Positions 1-6,597 of a DNA stretch of 13,132 bases are shown piece by piece (the first letter of the stretch is position 1; the number at the start of each line of letters is the position of its first letter). The stretch covers positions 1-13,132 of the forward strand of contig CAZLKN010000073.1 of NCBI GenBank assembly GCA_964560135.1, written 5' to 3'. The notes below the pieces were generated by a model. It was given only the letters and a program-made list of their open reading frames with translations, was not told where the DNA came from and did no database searches. The translations under genes were made by a program, and so were the position numbers. Source of the stretch: CAZLKN01 sp964560135. GTDB lineage: Bacteria; Actinomycetota; JAICYB01.

Positions 1-727
1 CGGCGTGGCCCTGGCCGCTGGTCAGCGCGTCAGCGTCGACGTGGACGACCACCGACGCCCGCTCCGAGCTGTGATGGGGGTGGGTGGCGAGGCTGTCGTG
101 AGCCATCCCCACCAGCGCGTCGGCCAGCCGCACCTCGTAGGGCGCGAACACGCCGGTGACCGGATCGACCGGGACCGCATCCGCGCTGCGCTCCAACGCC
201 TTCTGAACCGTGGCCCCTTCGGCGCCTGGGAGCCGGAACCAGCCGGAGAGCTCCGAGCGATCGTGGTTCCACCGCATCCGCAGCCTCCGGGCCCGATGGG
301 ACGCATCGGCATCCGCTGAGCTGACCTCGGTTGCGCGCCGGGCGCGCCTGTCGAGGGCCGCCACCGGCGTCCCCTGTGCCTCACCCACGATCTCGCCTTC
401 GGTCTCAGGGGTGGCATAGCGGGAGACCGCACCCGTCTGGTCGATCGATAGCTCACCGTTGGAGAGCGCTTCTGTGGTCTTGGGCAGGTCGGCCAATGCG
501 CGTCCCATCCGTACGTATTCACGCGCGGTGTTCTTCCGGACACCGAGCCGCATCCGCGTCCAATCTTCTATGGATGGGACGTGGTCCTCCAGGTGGACGC
601 CGCGTTCACGGCATACGTCGAGGAGCCTGACGAGCAGTGCTGTCAGGGCGCAGATCAGGGCGTAGACCTGCTCGACCATGTCCGTGAGCACCGCCGACGG
701 CAGCGCCGATAATGCTTCGCGATCCAC
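1..727 (-). CDS. DUF222 / 13E12 repeat family protein, N-terminal part (probable HNH endonuclease family), cut by the window edge
   Basis: This frame is open from a stop at 773-775 to the left edge and gives 242 residues. I chose the GTG at 727-725 because AGAGAGG (plus 736-742) lies 8 nt upstream of it. The protein shows the course of DUF222 proteins: a helical N-terminus, then ALADLPKTTEALSNGELS, a coiled and basic stretch RRARRL, then LSGWFRLPGAEGATVQKALE, and finally ASVVVHVDADALTSG at the edge. In actinobacteria DUF222 is usually followed by a C-terminal HNH nuclease domain, which would lie outside this window, so nuclease activity is inferred and not seen. The family is multicopy in many actinobacterial genomes, where its members are also called 13E12 repeat proteins, and its cellular role is not settled. 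The neighbouring intergenic stretch separates it divergently from a decayed gene. Family assignment is confident; function is not. Confidence 0.85.
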   Translation of the reverse strand, partial: MDREALSALPSAVLTDMVEQVYALICALTALLVRLLDVCRERGVHLEDHVPSIEDWTRMRLGVRKNTAREYVRMGRALADLPKTTEALSNGELSIDQTGAVSRYATPETEGEIVGEAQGTPVAALDRRARRATEVSSADADASHRARRLRMRWNHDRSELSGWFRLPGAEGATVQKALERSADAVPVDPVTGVFAPYEVRLADALVGMAHDSLATHPHHSSERASVVVHVDADALTSGQGHA

Positions 728-925
728 CAGGGATACCTCTCTCAAAGACGAAGAACCAGGTACTCGAATCCTAGCAGCCGCCAGTGACAAAAAACGGGAT
801 TGGGGTCCGGCGATCTTCCAAGGGGGTGGCATCCTTTGTTCGACAAGTACCCGCCCCCGCTGGGCTCCCCGCGCATCGCGGACAGGTGGGCCTGTGACGG
901 CCGACGAGATGATCGATCCGGGGTC
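728..925. other. Divergent intergenic region between the DUF222 gene and the pseudogene promoter
   Basis: I see no convincing coding frame here. For the minus-strand DUF222 gene there is a possible -10 box TAGGAT (plus 770-775), but no good -35 box at 16-18 bp. The plus strand carries an A-run within TGACAAAAAACGGG near 785-798, with no stem beside it. No RNA gene was recognised. Confidence 0.4.
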
Positions 926-954
926 TTGACCGCATGACTCTGGACTGCTACCTT
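926..954 (+). promoter_or_regulatory. Sigma70-like promoter driving the decayed secreted-protein gene
   Basis: TTGACC (926-931) and TACCTT (949-954) are separated by exactly 17 bp, close to the housekeeping consensus. Transcription would start near 961, about 24 nt before the ATG at 985. This shows that the earlier in-frame ATG at 934 lies inside the promoter and is not the start. It is the clearest housekeeping-type promoter in the window. Confidence 0.65.
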
Positions 955-984
955 TCCGCCCCTCGGGAGGGTGTGGAGGGGAAG

Positions 985-1632
985 ATGTCCTCGTTCCGGT
1001 CTGCGGTTCTGTGTGTGTTGGCACCCGCTGCGCTTGCTGCGCCGGCGGGGGCGCGCCATGTGACGTGTTCCGCGCATGCGAACAACCCGTCGGTCGGGAG
1101 CTTCGTGGTGTCCGGGACTGGCACCCATTCCCCTCAGCACCGTATCTGTCCCATAGAGATGCCGTAGGGCGGGTGGCGAATCTTCGGCTCGACACGAACC
1201 CGCCCGGCGTCGCAGACGGAGCTCCGCATCGGGGACGGGGATGCGACCTACCGCTCGACCTAGCGGTGGTCCGGTGAGGCGGTCGAGCTCGTCGATGCCA
1301 TCACCTCGGCCGGTGGCCACGACCAACGGTGCACCTTCGCCCCCGGACTGATCATCCGGGACGTTCCCATGGAGGTGGGGCAACGGATCGCCTCCTCCGG
1401 AGACTGCGACGGAACGACGTTCGGTCGCGTCGCAGAGGTGCAGAAGCAGGAACGGCTCACGGTCGGCGGGGCACGGGTGGACACCCTCGTGGTCGTGGTG
1501 CGCTGGAGCCGGGGAGCTCGAGCCGCAGGGTTGATCGGGGCCATCTGCCGCAGACCGGGACCGGGCGGTGTCCGGTACCCTGTTCCGGTAGTCATTTCCA
1601 TCAGGAGGGACACATGCGCATCCGACCGGTGA
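985..1632 (+). pseudogene. Decayed secreted protein gene with two in-frame TAG codons
   Basis: The ATG at 985 follows GGAGGGG (975-981), and the first ~23 residues form a Sec-type signal peptide (MSSFRSAVLCVLAPAALAAP, then a likely AGA cleavage site). The same frame is interrupted by TAG at 1165-1167 and TAG at 1261-1263, then runs open to 1632. The stretch after the second TAG reads like a normal folded protein: RWSGEAVELVDAITSAGG, CTFAPGLIIRDVPMEVGQ, then GGARVDTLVVVVRW. It contains cysteines (QRC, SGDC) of the kind that pair in exported domains. Protein-like character fades after about 1520, and the frame finally runs over the RBS and start of the next gene, so the original C-terminus is probably also lost. 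I do not recognise the family. The most likely reading is a pseudogene with an intact promoter and signal peptide. Amber readthrough or sequencing error at both sites is less likely. Confidence 0.6.
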
Positions 1633-2234
1633 TCGTTCTGGCCGCCCTGCTGGCGCTCGTCTTCGCGCCCCCGGCGGCAGCCCAGTCCTTCGAGTCCTCG
1701 CAGTCCAACAGCTCCGGGAGCGGTTCGTCGTCCTCGTCGTCCGGTGGCTCGTCCTCTTCGGGATCCTCATCGTCCTCGTCGAGCTCGAGCGGCGGCTCGT
1801 CCCCCTCGAGCAGCCACGGGTCATCCAGCGCCTCGATGACCGGCGACACCAACACCGACATCTCCCAGGAGAGCCACGCCGAATCGGGCCCGGCCTCCTC
1901 GGGCAGCCAGGTCGTGGGCGTGCCCTCGGGTTCCTCGTCCGGATCGGGCGGCGGCGCCACCTCCGGGTCTACCGCCGGCGGCGGCAGCACCGAGGATTCC
2001 AAGACGATCACCGGCGATGACTCCTTCGACTCCGGGCAGACCAGCGGCGCCACGGTGAGCTCCGGGAACGTGTCGACGTCGACCACCGGCGCCGACCCGG
2101 CCCCCGAGACGCTGCACGCGGAGACCGCAGCGGCCTCCGGCCCCCAACCCGACTCGGGCACGTGGATCGTGCTGGCGTTGATGGTGCTCGGGTTCGCGGT
2201 CGTCTACCGGAAGCTCCCGGCCCCGAAGAGCTGA
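1614..2234 (+). CDS. Ser/Gly-rich surface protein with signal peptide and C-terminal membrane anchor
   Basis: The protein has 206 residues. The ATG at 1614 follows AGGAGG (1603-1608) with a 5-nt spacer, which settles the start over a longer in-frame ORF beginning at 1329. Residues 1-23 are a Sec signal peptide ending PPAAAQ. Residues ~24-75 are almost entirely Ser and Gly, followed by a Ser/Thr/Gly/Asp-rich, acidic, probably disordered region to ~177. A hydrophobic helix at 183-198 (TWIVLALMVLGFAVVY) is followed by RK and a short basic tail, so most of the chain should be outside the cell. The residues just before the helix are QPDSG (178-182), which resembles a sortase signal (LPXTG, helix, basic tail) without matching it. 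No enzymatic domain is visible. The lipid kinase gene follows 16 nt after the stop and is probably cotranscribed. A stalk, spacer or O-glycosylated wall protein is a reasonable guess, but the function is unknown. Confidence 0.8.
   Translation: MRIRPVIVLAALLALVFAPPAAAQSFESSQSNSSGSGSSSSSSGGSSSSGSSSSSSSSSGGSSPSSSHGSSSASMTGDTNTDISQESHAESGPASSGSQVVGVPSGSSSGSGGGATSGSTAGGGSTEDSKTITGDDSFDSGQTSGATVSSGNVSTSTTGADPAPETLHAETAAASGPQPDSGTWIVLALMVLGFAVVYRKLPAPKS
1709..1830 (+). repeat. Low-complexity serine-codon tract
   Basis: This is a run of TCG/TCC/AGC serine codons with scattered GGC/GGT glycine codons, encoding the poly-Ser part of the surface protein. No perfect long unit repeats. The codons are mixed, so it is not a simple trinucleotide expansion, but slippage or length variation between strains is plausible. 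Confidence 0.6.
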
Positions 2235-2250
2235 GGGGGCCCGGCCTCCC

Positions 2251-3207
2251 GTGATCGTCGCGCTCGCCAATCCCGTCTCCGGACAGGGACGCGGGCGCGA
2301 CCGGCTCCGGTTCGTCGAGCAGGCCTGCACCGAGCTCGGACGCGACCTCAAGGTCATCGAGACCTCCGGGCCCCGCGACGTGGTCCGGGGGGCCACGGAG
2401 GCGGCCGCCGAGCGTCCCGAGGCGGTGGTGCTCGTCGGCGGCGACGGGTCCGTGGGCGAGCTCGCGCGCGCCTACCACGACCTCGCCCCCGACGACCGGC
2501 CCCCGCTGATCCTCGTCCCCGCCGGCCGGGGCAACTCCTTCTACAAGGCGATCCTGTCCGACGCGCCGTGGCGTGACTACGTCCGCCGGGTGCTCGACAG
2601 CGCCTACGTCCGTCCGATCGACGGTGCCCAGCTCGTGGAGACCGGCGACGTGTGGATGCTCGGGTTCTCGCTCGGCTACTTCCACGACACCGTGGACGCC
2701 GTCCGCTACTTCCGGGGCCTGCGGGGCCGCAACCTCTACACCGCCGCCGGCGCCTACGCGGCGGCGCGGGTACGACCCTTCGGCGTGGAGGTCACGGTGG
2801 ACGGCCGCGCCGTGTACGCCGGGCGCTCGGTGCTCACCGCCGTCGGCGGAGGCCCGTTCCGGGGCGGGCGCCTGCTGCTGTTCCCGACCGCCGACATGAG
2901 CGACGGCCTGCTGGACCTGATCGTCGTCGAGGACGTGAAGGCGAAGCGCTTCGCGCAGATCCTGCGGCAGGGCACCGGGGGCCGGCACGTGGAGATGGAC
3001 GAGGTGCGCGCCTTCCGGGGGGCCGAGGTGCGGATCGTGTCCACCGACGAGATCCGTGCCGAGATGGACGGCACGCTGTTCCCCTACGAGGACGACACCC
3101 TGACGCTCAGGAGCCTGCCGGGTCTGCTGCCGGTGGCGTTCCCCCGCTGGGACTGGTCTGACGTCGCCCACCCCGCCGGGCGGTCGCCCGCCGGCGACCC
3201 GTCCTGA
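2251..3207 (+). CDS. Diacylglycerol kinase family lipid kinase (DAGKc domain)
   Basis: The 318-residue protein is of normal length for the bacterial DgkB/YegS/BmrU family, which transfers phosphate from ATP to diacylglycerol or a related lipid at the inner face of the membrane. Visible motifs are ANPVSGQGRGR at the N-terminus (nucleotide-binding loop), VGGDGSVGE at 63-70 (the GGDGT-type loop), RGNSF at 93-97, GGGPFRGGRLL near 202-212, ADMSDGLLDL at 214-223 (the DGLLD element that carries catalytic/metal-binding Asp) and EMDGT at 271-275. RGNSF replaces the more usual GTGND, so the lipid substrate may differ from diacylglycerol. The start is GTG at 2251, with a purine-rich GAGGGGG about 12 nt upstream. 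The gene lies 16 nt behind the Ser-rich surface protein. Its last 101 nt overlap the 3' end of the convergent MmgE/PrpD gene, and its C-terminal Pro/Gly-rich tail lies in that overlap. Confidence 0.88.
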   Translation: MIVALANPVSGQGRGRDRLRFVEQACTELGRDLKVIETSGPRDVVRGATEAAAERPEAVVLVGGDGSVGELARAYHDLAPDDRPPLILVPAGRGNSFYKAILSDAPWRDYVRRVLDSAYVRPIDGAQLVETGDVWMLGFSLGYFHDTVDAVRYFRGLRGRNLYTAAGAYAAARVRPFGVEVTVDGRAVYAGRSVLTAVGGGPFRGGRLLLFPTADMSDGLLDLIVVEDVKAKRFAQILRQGTGGRHVEMDEVRAFRGAEVRIVSTDEIRAEMDGTLFPYEDDTLTLRSLPGLLPVAFPRWDWSDVAHPAGRSPAGDPS

Positions 3208-4753
3208 GGCAGGCGGCCAGCAACGTCTCGACGGCCTCGGCGTCGAGCTCCTCGAGGCGCTCGACGAGCCCCGCGGCCTCCGCGGCCCGCTTGTCGCCGC
3301 ACACCGGGCCCGCCGCGGCCAGATACTTGGCCCGCATCAGCTCCCGGAGCGCCGCGTGGTCGCCCGAGCCCGCCGCCCCCACGGGCACGCGGACCTCCTC
3401 GGTGAACGAACGCCCGTCCCCGGTGCGGATGCGCACCCGGGCCCCCACGGCCTTCTCGGCCCGTGACAGGTCGCCGATGGTGCCGGTGCCGGCGGCCACC
3501 ACCGCCCGGGCCAGGCGCAGGGCGGCGGCGGCGTCGCGGGGCTTCGGGATACCGCGGCGGGCCCCGGCCATCTTCATCACGTAGCGCAGCGCCCCGGACC
3601 CGGCGAGCTTCAGGGCGGCCCCCAGGGGGGCGTCGGAGGTCAAGGCGGCGATCGTGAGCGCCTCGTCGTGGTGCAGGCGCACCTTGCCTGCCAGCTCCCA
3701 GGTGGCGGTGTCGGTGATCTTCGGGCGCGTGAGGTGCTCGGGGCGCAGATCGCGGTCGCGGATCGCGCAGGCCACGTTGTAGGGCGTGGAGAACGACAGC
3801 GTGGAGACCAGCGACTCGGGCCCCCGCAGGTAGGGGGCCGAGTGGAGGTCCATGCCGATGGTGAGGATCGAGGCGTGGACGTCCACCTCGGTGATGTCCT
3901 CGGCGGCCACGTCGTAGCGGCGGACGATGGCCAGGGTGGCGTCCACCACGGCGTCGATGTAGGCGCAGCCGGGGTAGACCTTGAAGCTGTTGGTCTCGGT
4001 GTGCCAGCGCTCGCCGAGGCCCCCGAGGAACTCCGGCAGGGGCACGTCGGCCGCCTGGGACAGGAACCCGCGGCGCCCGTCCAGCACGCGCGGGTTGCCG
4101 CGCAGCCCGGCGCGGACGGCGTCCACCGACTCCGTGCCCATCCGCACGGGCCAGGAAGCGCTCAGGAGCTTGGCGTCGGACCCCAGGAAGCCCGGGTACA
4201 GCGCCTTGGCGGGGTAGGTGAGCGCGAAGCCCACGGCCTCGGCGAAGGGGCCCGGCTCCAGGCGCTCCAGGGCGGCCCGGGCGGCGGCGGCGCCCACCAG
4301 ATGCACGTGGGTGGCCATCTGGCCGCGCAGGGGGCCGAGGGCCACGGCGGTGTTCACCCGGGCGGCGAGCTCGTTGGCCACGATCTGGGCGCGCAGGAGC
4401 TCGTCGCCCGTGCGGCCTGAGGCGTAGGCCAGGGGGACGAGCACCGTGGAGTGCCCCGTATGTCCGCCCAGCATCGAGTCGTCGAAGTCCAGCACCATCG
4501 ACCAGGCGGCCATCAGGAATGCGGCGTGGACGGGTGGGGAGCGGTCGCCCGACGGCAGCACGACCGCGTCGCCCCGCGGGGGCGGGAAGGCCTCCGCCAG
4601 GCGGGGGCCGAGGTCGCTGGCGTAGCCGGCGTGGGTGGCGCCCAGGGTCGACAGGATCTGGTTCTTGGCCTGCTCCCGTACACGCTGCGGGACGTCGTCC
4701 AGGCGGAGCTCGCAGGCCCATCCGGCCATCCGGTGCAGCGCCGTGGTCGTCAC
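3107..4753 (-). CDS. MmgE/PrpD family protein
   Basis: The family includes 2-methylcitrate dehydratase (PrpD), cis-aconitate decarboxylase and related lyases/isomerases that act on small carboxylic acids. From GTG at 4753 the protein has 548 residues, somewhat longer than the usual 450-500. Family features are the N-terminal helices ending in ILSTLGATHAGY, the MVLDFDDSMLGGHTGHSTV signature (residues ~86-103), then VHLVGAAAARAAL, the core segment ETNSFKVYPGCAYIDAVV, and a C-terminal lobe with RIRTGDGRSFTEEV and an Arg-rich tail. The frame is open up to 4891, but residues encoded above 4753 do not look like the family and overlap regulatory sequence, so I prefer GTG 4753. It has no real SD and may be leaderless. 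No propionate-cycle genes (prpB, prpC) are nearby, so the substrate cannot be assigned from context. The 3' end overlaps the convergent lipid kinase by 101 bp. Confidence 0.85.
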   Translation of the reverse strand: MTTTALHRMAGWACELRLDDVPQRVREQAKNQILSTLGATHAGYASDLGPRLAEAFPPPRGDAVVLPSGDRSPPVHAAFLMAAWSMVLDFDDSMLGGHTGHSTVLVPLAYASGRTGDELLRAQIVANELAARVNTAVALGPLRGQMATHVHLVGAAAARAALERLEPGPFAEAVGFALTYPAKALYPGFLGSDAKLLSASWPVRMGTESVDAVRAGLRGNPRVLDGRRGFLSQAADVPLPEFLGGLGERWHTETNSFKVYPGCAYIDAVVDATLAIVRRYDVAAEDITEVDVHASILTIGMDLHSAPYLRGPESLVSTLSFSTPYNVACAIRDRDLRPEHLTRPKITDTATWELAGKVRLHHDEALTIAALTSDAPLGAALKLAGSGALRYVMKMAGARRGIPKPRDAAAALRLARAVVAAGTGTIGDLSRAEKAVGARVRIRTGDGRSFTEEVRVPVGAAGSGDHAALRELMRAKYLAAAGPVCGDKRAAEAAGLVERLEELDAEAVETLLAACLRTGRRRATARRGGRRQTSPSGGTPPAADPAGS

Positions 4754-4759
4754 CCGCCC

Positions 4760-4789
4760 ATCCAACGCGCAGGCCTGCGCGGGCGTCAA
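4760..4789 (-). promoter_or_regulatory. Candidate promoter of the MmgE/PrpD gene, giving a leaderless GTG start
   Basis: On the minus strand TTGACG (plus 4784-4789) is followed after 18 bp by TTGGAT (plus 4760-4765). Six nucleotides further on is the GTG at 4753, exactly where transcription would begin. Leaderless messages are common in actinobacteria, and this explains the missing SD. The -10 box matches only in part. Confidence 0.45.
4766..4781. promoter_or_regulatory. 16-bp perfect palindrome between the -35 and -10 boxes (candidate operator)
   Basis: CGCGCAGGCCTGCGCG is identical to its own reverse complement and occupies 16 of the 18 bp between the proposed -35 and -10 elements of the MmgE/PrpD promoter. 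A dimeric repressor bound there would block RNA polymerase. The palindrome is observed; the operator role is inferred. Confidence 0.45.
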
Positions 4790-4834
4790 GTTCCGGCCCC
4801 CGGCGCCCGCGAAGGGGACGAGTTCCGCCTGGGA

Positions 4835-4872
4835 CACACGTAACGTGGGTTTCCTCACACGAAGAGTGGGTT
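4835..4872. repeat. Two 17-bp direct repeats with 21-bp period in the divergent intergenic region
   Basis: CACACGTAACGTGGGTT (4835-4851) and CACACGAAGAGTGGGTT (4856-4872) match at 14 of 17 positions and are spaced 21 bp apart, about two helical turns. The first contains the inverted repeat CACGT-A-ACGTG (4837-4847). The pair lies upstream of both the MmgE/PrpD gene and the zinc-ribbon gene, consistent with tandem regulator sites. Confidence 0.4.
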
Positions 4873-4892
4873 CAGGCGCGCACGTTCCCACC

Positions 4893-4922
4893 GTGACGGG
4901 CGGATGCGGGGGAAGATAGGGG
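4893..4922 (+). promoter_or_regulatory. Weak candidate promoter for the zinc-ribbon gene
   Basis: GTGACG (4893-4898) is followed after 18 bp by TAGGGG (4917-4922). Both hexamers are imperfect. The position, about 25 nt before a strong RBS, fits transcription of the small gene at 4953. Confidence 0.3.
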
Positions 4923-4952
4923 CGACCCCTGCGAGAGAGGAGGGAAGACCTT

Positions 4953-5105
4953 ATGGCTTCCTACGAGGGCTACTGCGTGAAGTGCCGTGAGAAGCGCAGC
5001 TTCGAAGGCACGGTCAAGGAGCTCGCGAACGGTTCGCGTGCCGCCCAGGGCCAGTGTCCGCAGTGCGGGACGAAGATGACCCGCATGCTGCCGAAGAGCG
5101 CCTAG
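4953..5105 (+). CDS. Small four-cysteine zinc-ribbon protein (DUF5679-like)
   Basis: This is a 50-residue ORF with an excellent RBS: AGGAGG (4938-4943) lies 9 nt before the ATG. The protein begins MASYEGYCVKCREKRSF. It has two CxxC knuckles, CVKC at residues 8-11 and CPQC at about 35-38, and ends CGTKMTRMLPKSA. Paired knuckles of this kind with a short basic linker and a TKM-R ending match the small actinobacterial DUF5679 proteins, which are predicted to bind one zinc ion and have no established function. The protein is cytosolic, with no signal peptide or membrane segment. It is monocistronic, followed 15 nt after its stop by a strong hairpin terminator, and transcribed divergently from the MmgE/PrpD gene. 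Its size, strong RBS and own terminator suggest good expression. A role in nucleic acid or ribosome binding would be a guess. Confidence 0.85.
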   Translation: MASYEGYCVKCREKRSFEGTVKELANGSRAAQGQCPQCGTKMTRMLPKSA

Positions 5106-5120
5106 CGAAGATCTACGGAG

Positions 5121-5150
5121 GCGCCCGGGGACATCCCCCGGGCGCTTTCG
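5121..5150 (+). terminator. Intrinsic terminator after the zinc-ribbon gene
   Basis: A perfect 10-bp GC stem, GCGCCCGGGG (5121-5130) with CCCCGGGCGC (5136-5145), closes a 5-nt loop ACATC and is followed by TTTCG. It sits 15 nt after the plus-strand stop. The minus-strand beta-helix gene ends just beyond it at 5164 and could use the same stem, though that side has no T-run. Confidence 0.75.
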
Positions 5151-5163
5151 CGTTCCCGGGCGC

Positions 5164-6597
5164 CTACAGGGCCCGGTGCAGGGCGCCCGCGGCGAGCTCG
5201 GCGAGCACCGGCGGGTAGGGGACCCCCACCGTCGCCTGGGCCGTGCAGGGGTAGAGGCCTTCGACGTCCGGCGGCGCGCTCGAGGGGGCGGCCCCCGTCT
5301 CCGGGGTGCGGTTGTCCGCGAAGCACACGTCCAGACCGAGGCCGTCCCACGCCAGGTCGGTCCCCTCCGGGTTGTCGAGCGTGTTCCCGCTCACCCGGGC
5401 TCGCACGACCGGCGTGGTCAGCCAGCTCGCCACGATGCCGAATCGGTCGTGCCCGGTGATGGTGTTGGCCTCGATCACGTCGAACCAGCCGCCCGCCACC
5501 CAGATCCCCACCCCGGGCGGGGCGTCGAGGGTCTCGGTGAAGCCGCGGCGGGGCGCGTCGGCCCGGGTGTTGTCCTCCACGGTGTTCCCCCACACGTGGT
5601 GGCCGCGCTGCGGGGGGTCGCGGTCACCGGCCAGGGTCGCCAGAGCGATCCCGGTGGCGTTGTCACGGAACGTGGACCGCGTGAGGATCACGGCGCCCGC
5701 GTTCACGGCCAGGTACCCGTAGGCGTTGCCCTCGGCGGTGATCCGGTCGAGCCGCACGTCGCAGTCGACGCAGCCCCGCACGCTGACGCCTGCCTCGCCG
5801 GCCCCCGAGGCGTGGACGTCGCGTACCTCGCCCCCGGCCGACTCGGTCACGAGCAGCCCGAACCGCCGGTTGTCCTCCAGGCGGACGTCGGAGATGCCGA
5901 AGTCGGTCACCCCGGGAACGGAGATGCCCGCCTCCGTGGCGTTCCGGACGGTGAGGCCCTCGATCCGCACACCCTTGGCGGCCACCGTGAACCCGGTGCG
6001 CCGCCCTGCGGCGTTCATCGTGACCTCACCGGAGCCCGCACCGCGGATCACGAGCCCGGGCACGCCGAGCCGGATGTTGCCGTCCGGGTAGGGCTCCCCG
6101 CTCGCCTGGGCCGACACGTTCACCACGGTGTCCGCGGGCGCGCCGATGACCGCCGACGAGATGCTCGGATACTCCTCGGGCACGAAGCGCTGCGGCGGCG
6201 GCGTGGGTTCCGGGGTGGGCTGGGGGGTGGGGATCGGGACGTCCACGTAGACCGTGCCGACCATCCCGTTGACGCCGTCGGGACTGTGCACCCGGCAGTG
6301 GTAGGCGTACACGCCCTGCTCGGGGAACACGAACTCCCGGGTCTGTCCGGAGGGGACGGTGCCCTGGGCGTCGAACCGGAACAGGCCGTCGTTGGAATCG
6401 ACGCTGTGGCCGCTGGTCTCGAAGGCCCAGGTGACACTCTCTCCCGCGCTGATCTGCACCTGGGCGGCGTCAAAGTAGTTGTTGAGCACCCGCACCCGCG
6501 TCTCGCCCCCGACCTGCCCCTCCGCCGGCAGGTGCAGCACCTGGGAGACGAGCAGGATCCCCACGGCGGCGGCGATCCGATGGCGGCGCATCCTCAC
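5164..6597 (-). CDS. Secreted cupredoxin fused to a right-handed parallel beta-helix domain
   Basis: The protein has 477 residues. Residues 1-28 are a basic n-region and hydrophobic signal peptide. Residues ~32-120 form a plastocyanin-like cupredoxin with apparent type-1 copper ligands His64 (SGHSV), Cys101 and His104 (YHCRVH) and Met112 (GMVG). A Pro/Thr linker (PIPTPQPTPEPTPPP, ~121-135) leads to a repetitive region from ~140 to ~430 with NosD/pectate-lyase-like turns, such as GLVIRGAGSGEVTM, GVRIEGLTVRNATEAGISV and GIALATL. These are typical of right-handed beta-helices that bind polysaccharides or act as a scaffold. No lyase catalytic residues can be assigned by eye. The start is GTG 6597, which overlaps the laccase stop as GTGA; an ATG at 6591 is the alternative. 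The overlap implies translational coupling, so the cupredoxin may exchange electrons with the laccase. The beta-helix would position the pair on a surface or substrate. Confidence 0.82.
   Translation of the reverse strand: MRMRRHRIAAAVGILLVSQVLHLPAEGQVGGETRVRVLNNYFDAAQVQISAGESVTWAFETSGHSVDSNDGLFRFDAQGTVPSGQTREFVFPEQGVYAYHCRVHSPDGVNGMVGTVYVDVPIPTPQPTPEPTPPPQRFVPEEYPSISSAVIGAPADTVVNVSAQASGEPYPDGNIRLGVPGLVIRGAGSGEVTMNAAGRRTGFTVAAKGVRIEGLTVRNATEAGISVPGVTDFGISDVRLEDNRRFGLLVTESAGGEVRDVHASGAGEAGVSVRGCVDCDVRLDRITAEGNAYGYLAVNAGAVILTRSTFRDNATGIALATLAGDRDPPQRGHHVWGNTVEDNTRADAPRRGFTETLDAPPGVGIWVAGGWFDVIEANTITGHDRFGIVASWLTTPVVRARVSGNTLDNPEGTDLAWDGLGLDVCFADNRTPETGAAPSSAPPDVEGLYPCTAQATVGVPYPPVLAELAAGALHRAL

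Noticed and set aside
1329..1613. Upstream extension of the Ser-rich protein to an ATG at 1329
   Set aside because: The extension is Arg-rich and non-protein-like, while the ATG at 1614 has a strong RBS and a signal peptide directly after it.
742..1824. Long minus-strand ORF (360 codons) across the pseudogene region
   Set aside because: Its translation is Arg/Thr/Pro-rich without any domain pattern, and it runs antisense to a clear promoter, RBS and signal peptide. It is a high-GC shadow frame.
3084..4721. 545-codon minus-strand ORF overlapping the MmgE/PrpD gene in another frame
   Set aside because: Composition is Arg/Gly/Pro/Ala-rich with no motifs, while the neighbouring frame shows the full family signature.
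4754..4891. N-terminal extension of the MmgE/PrpD protein to GTG 4891
   Set aside because: The added residues, including the repeated PTLRV segment, do not resemble the family and come from the direct repeats and promoter elements.
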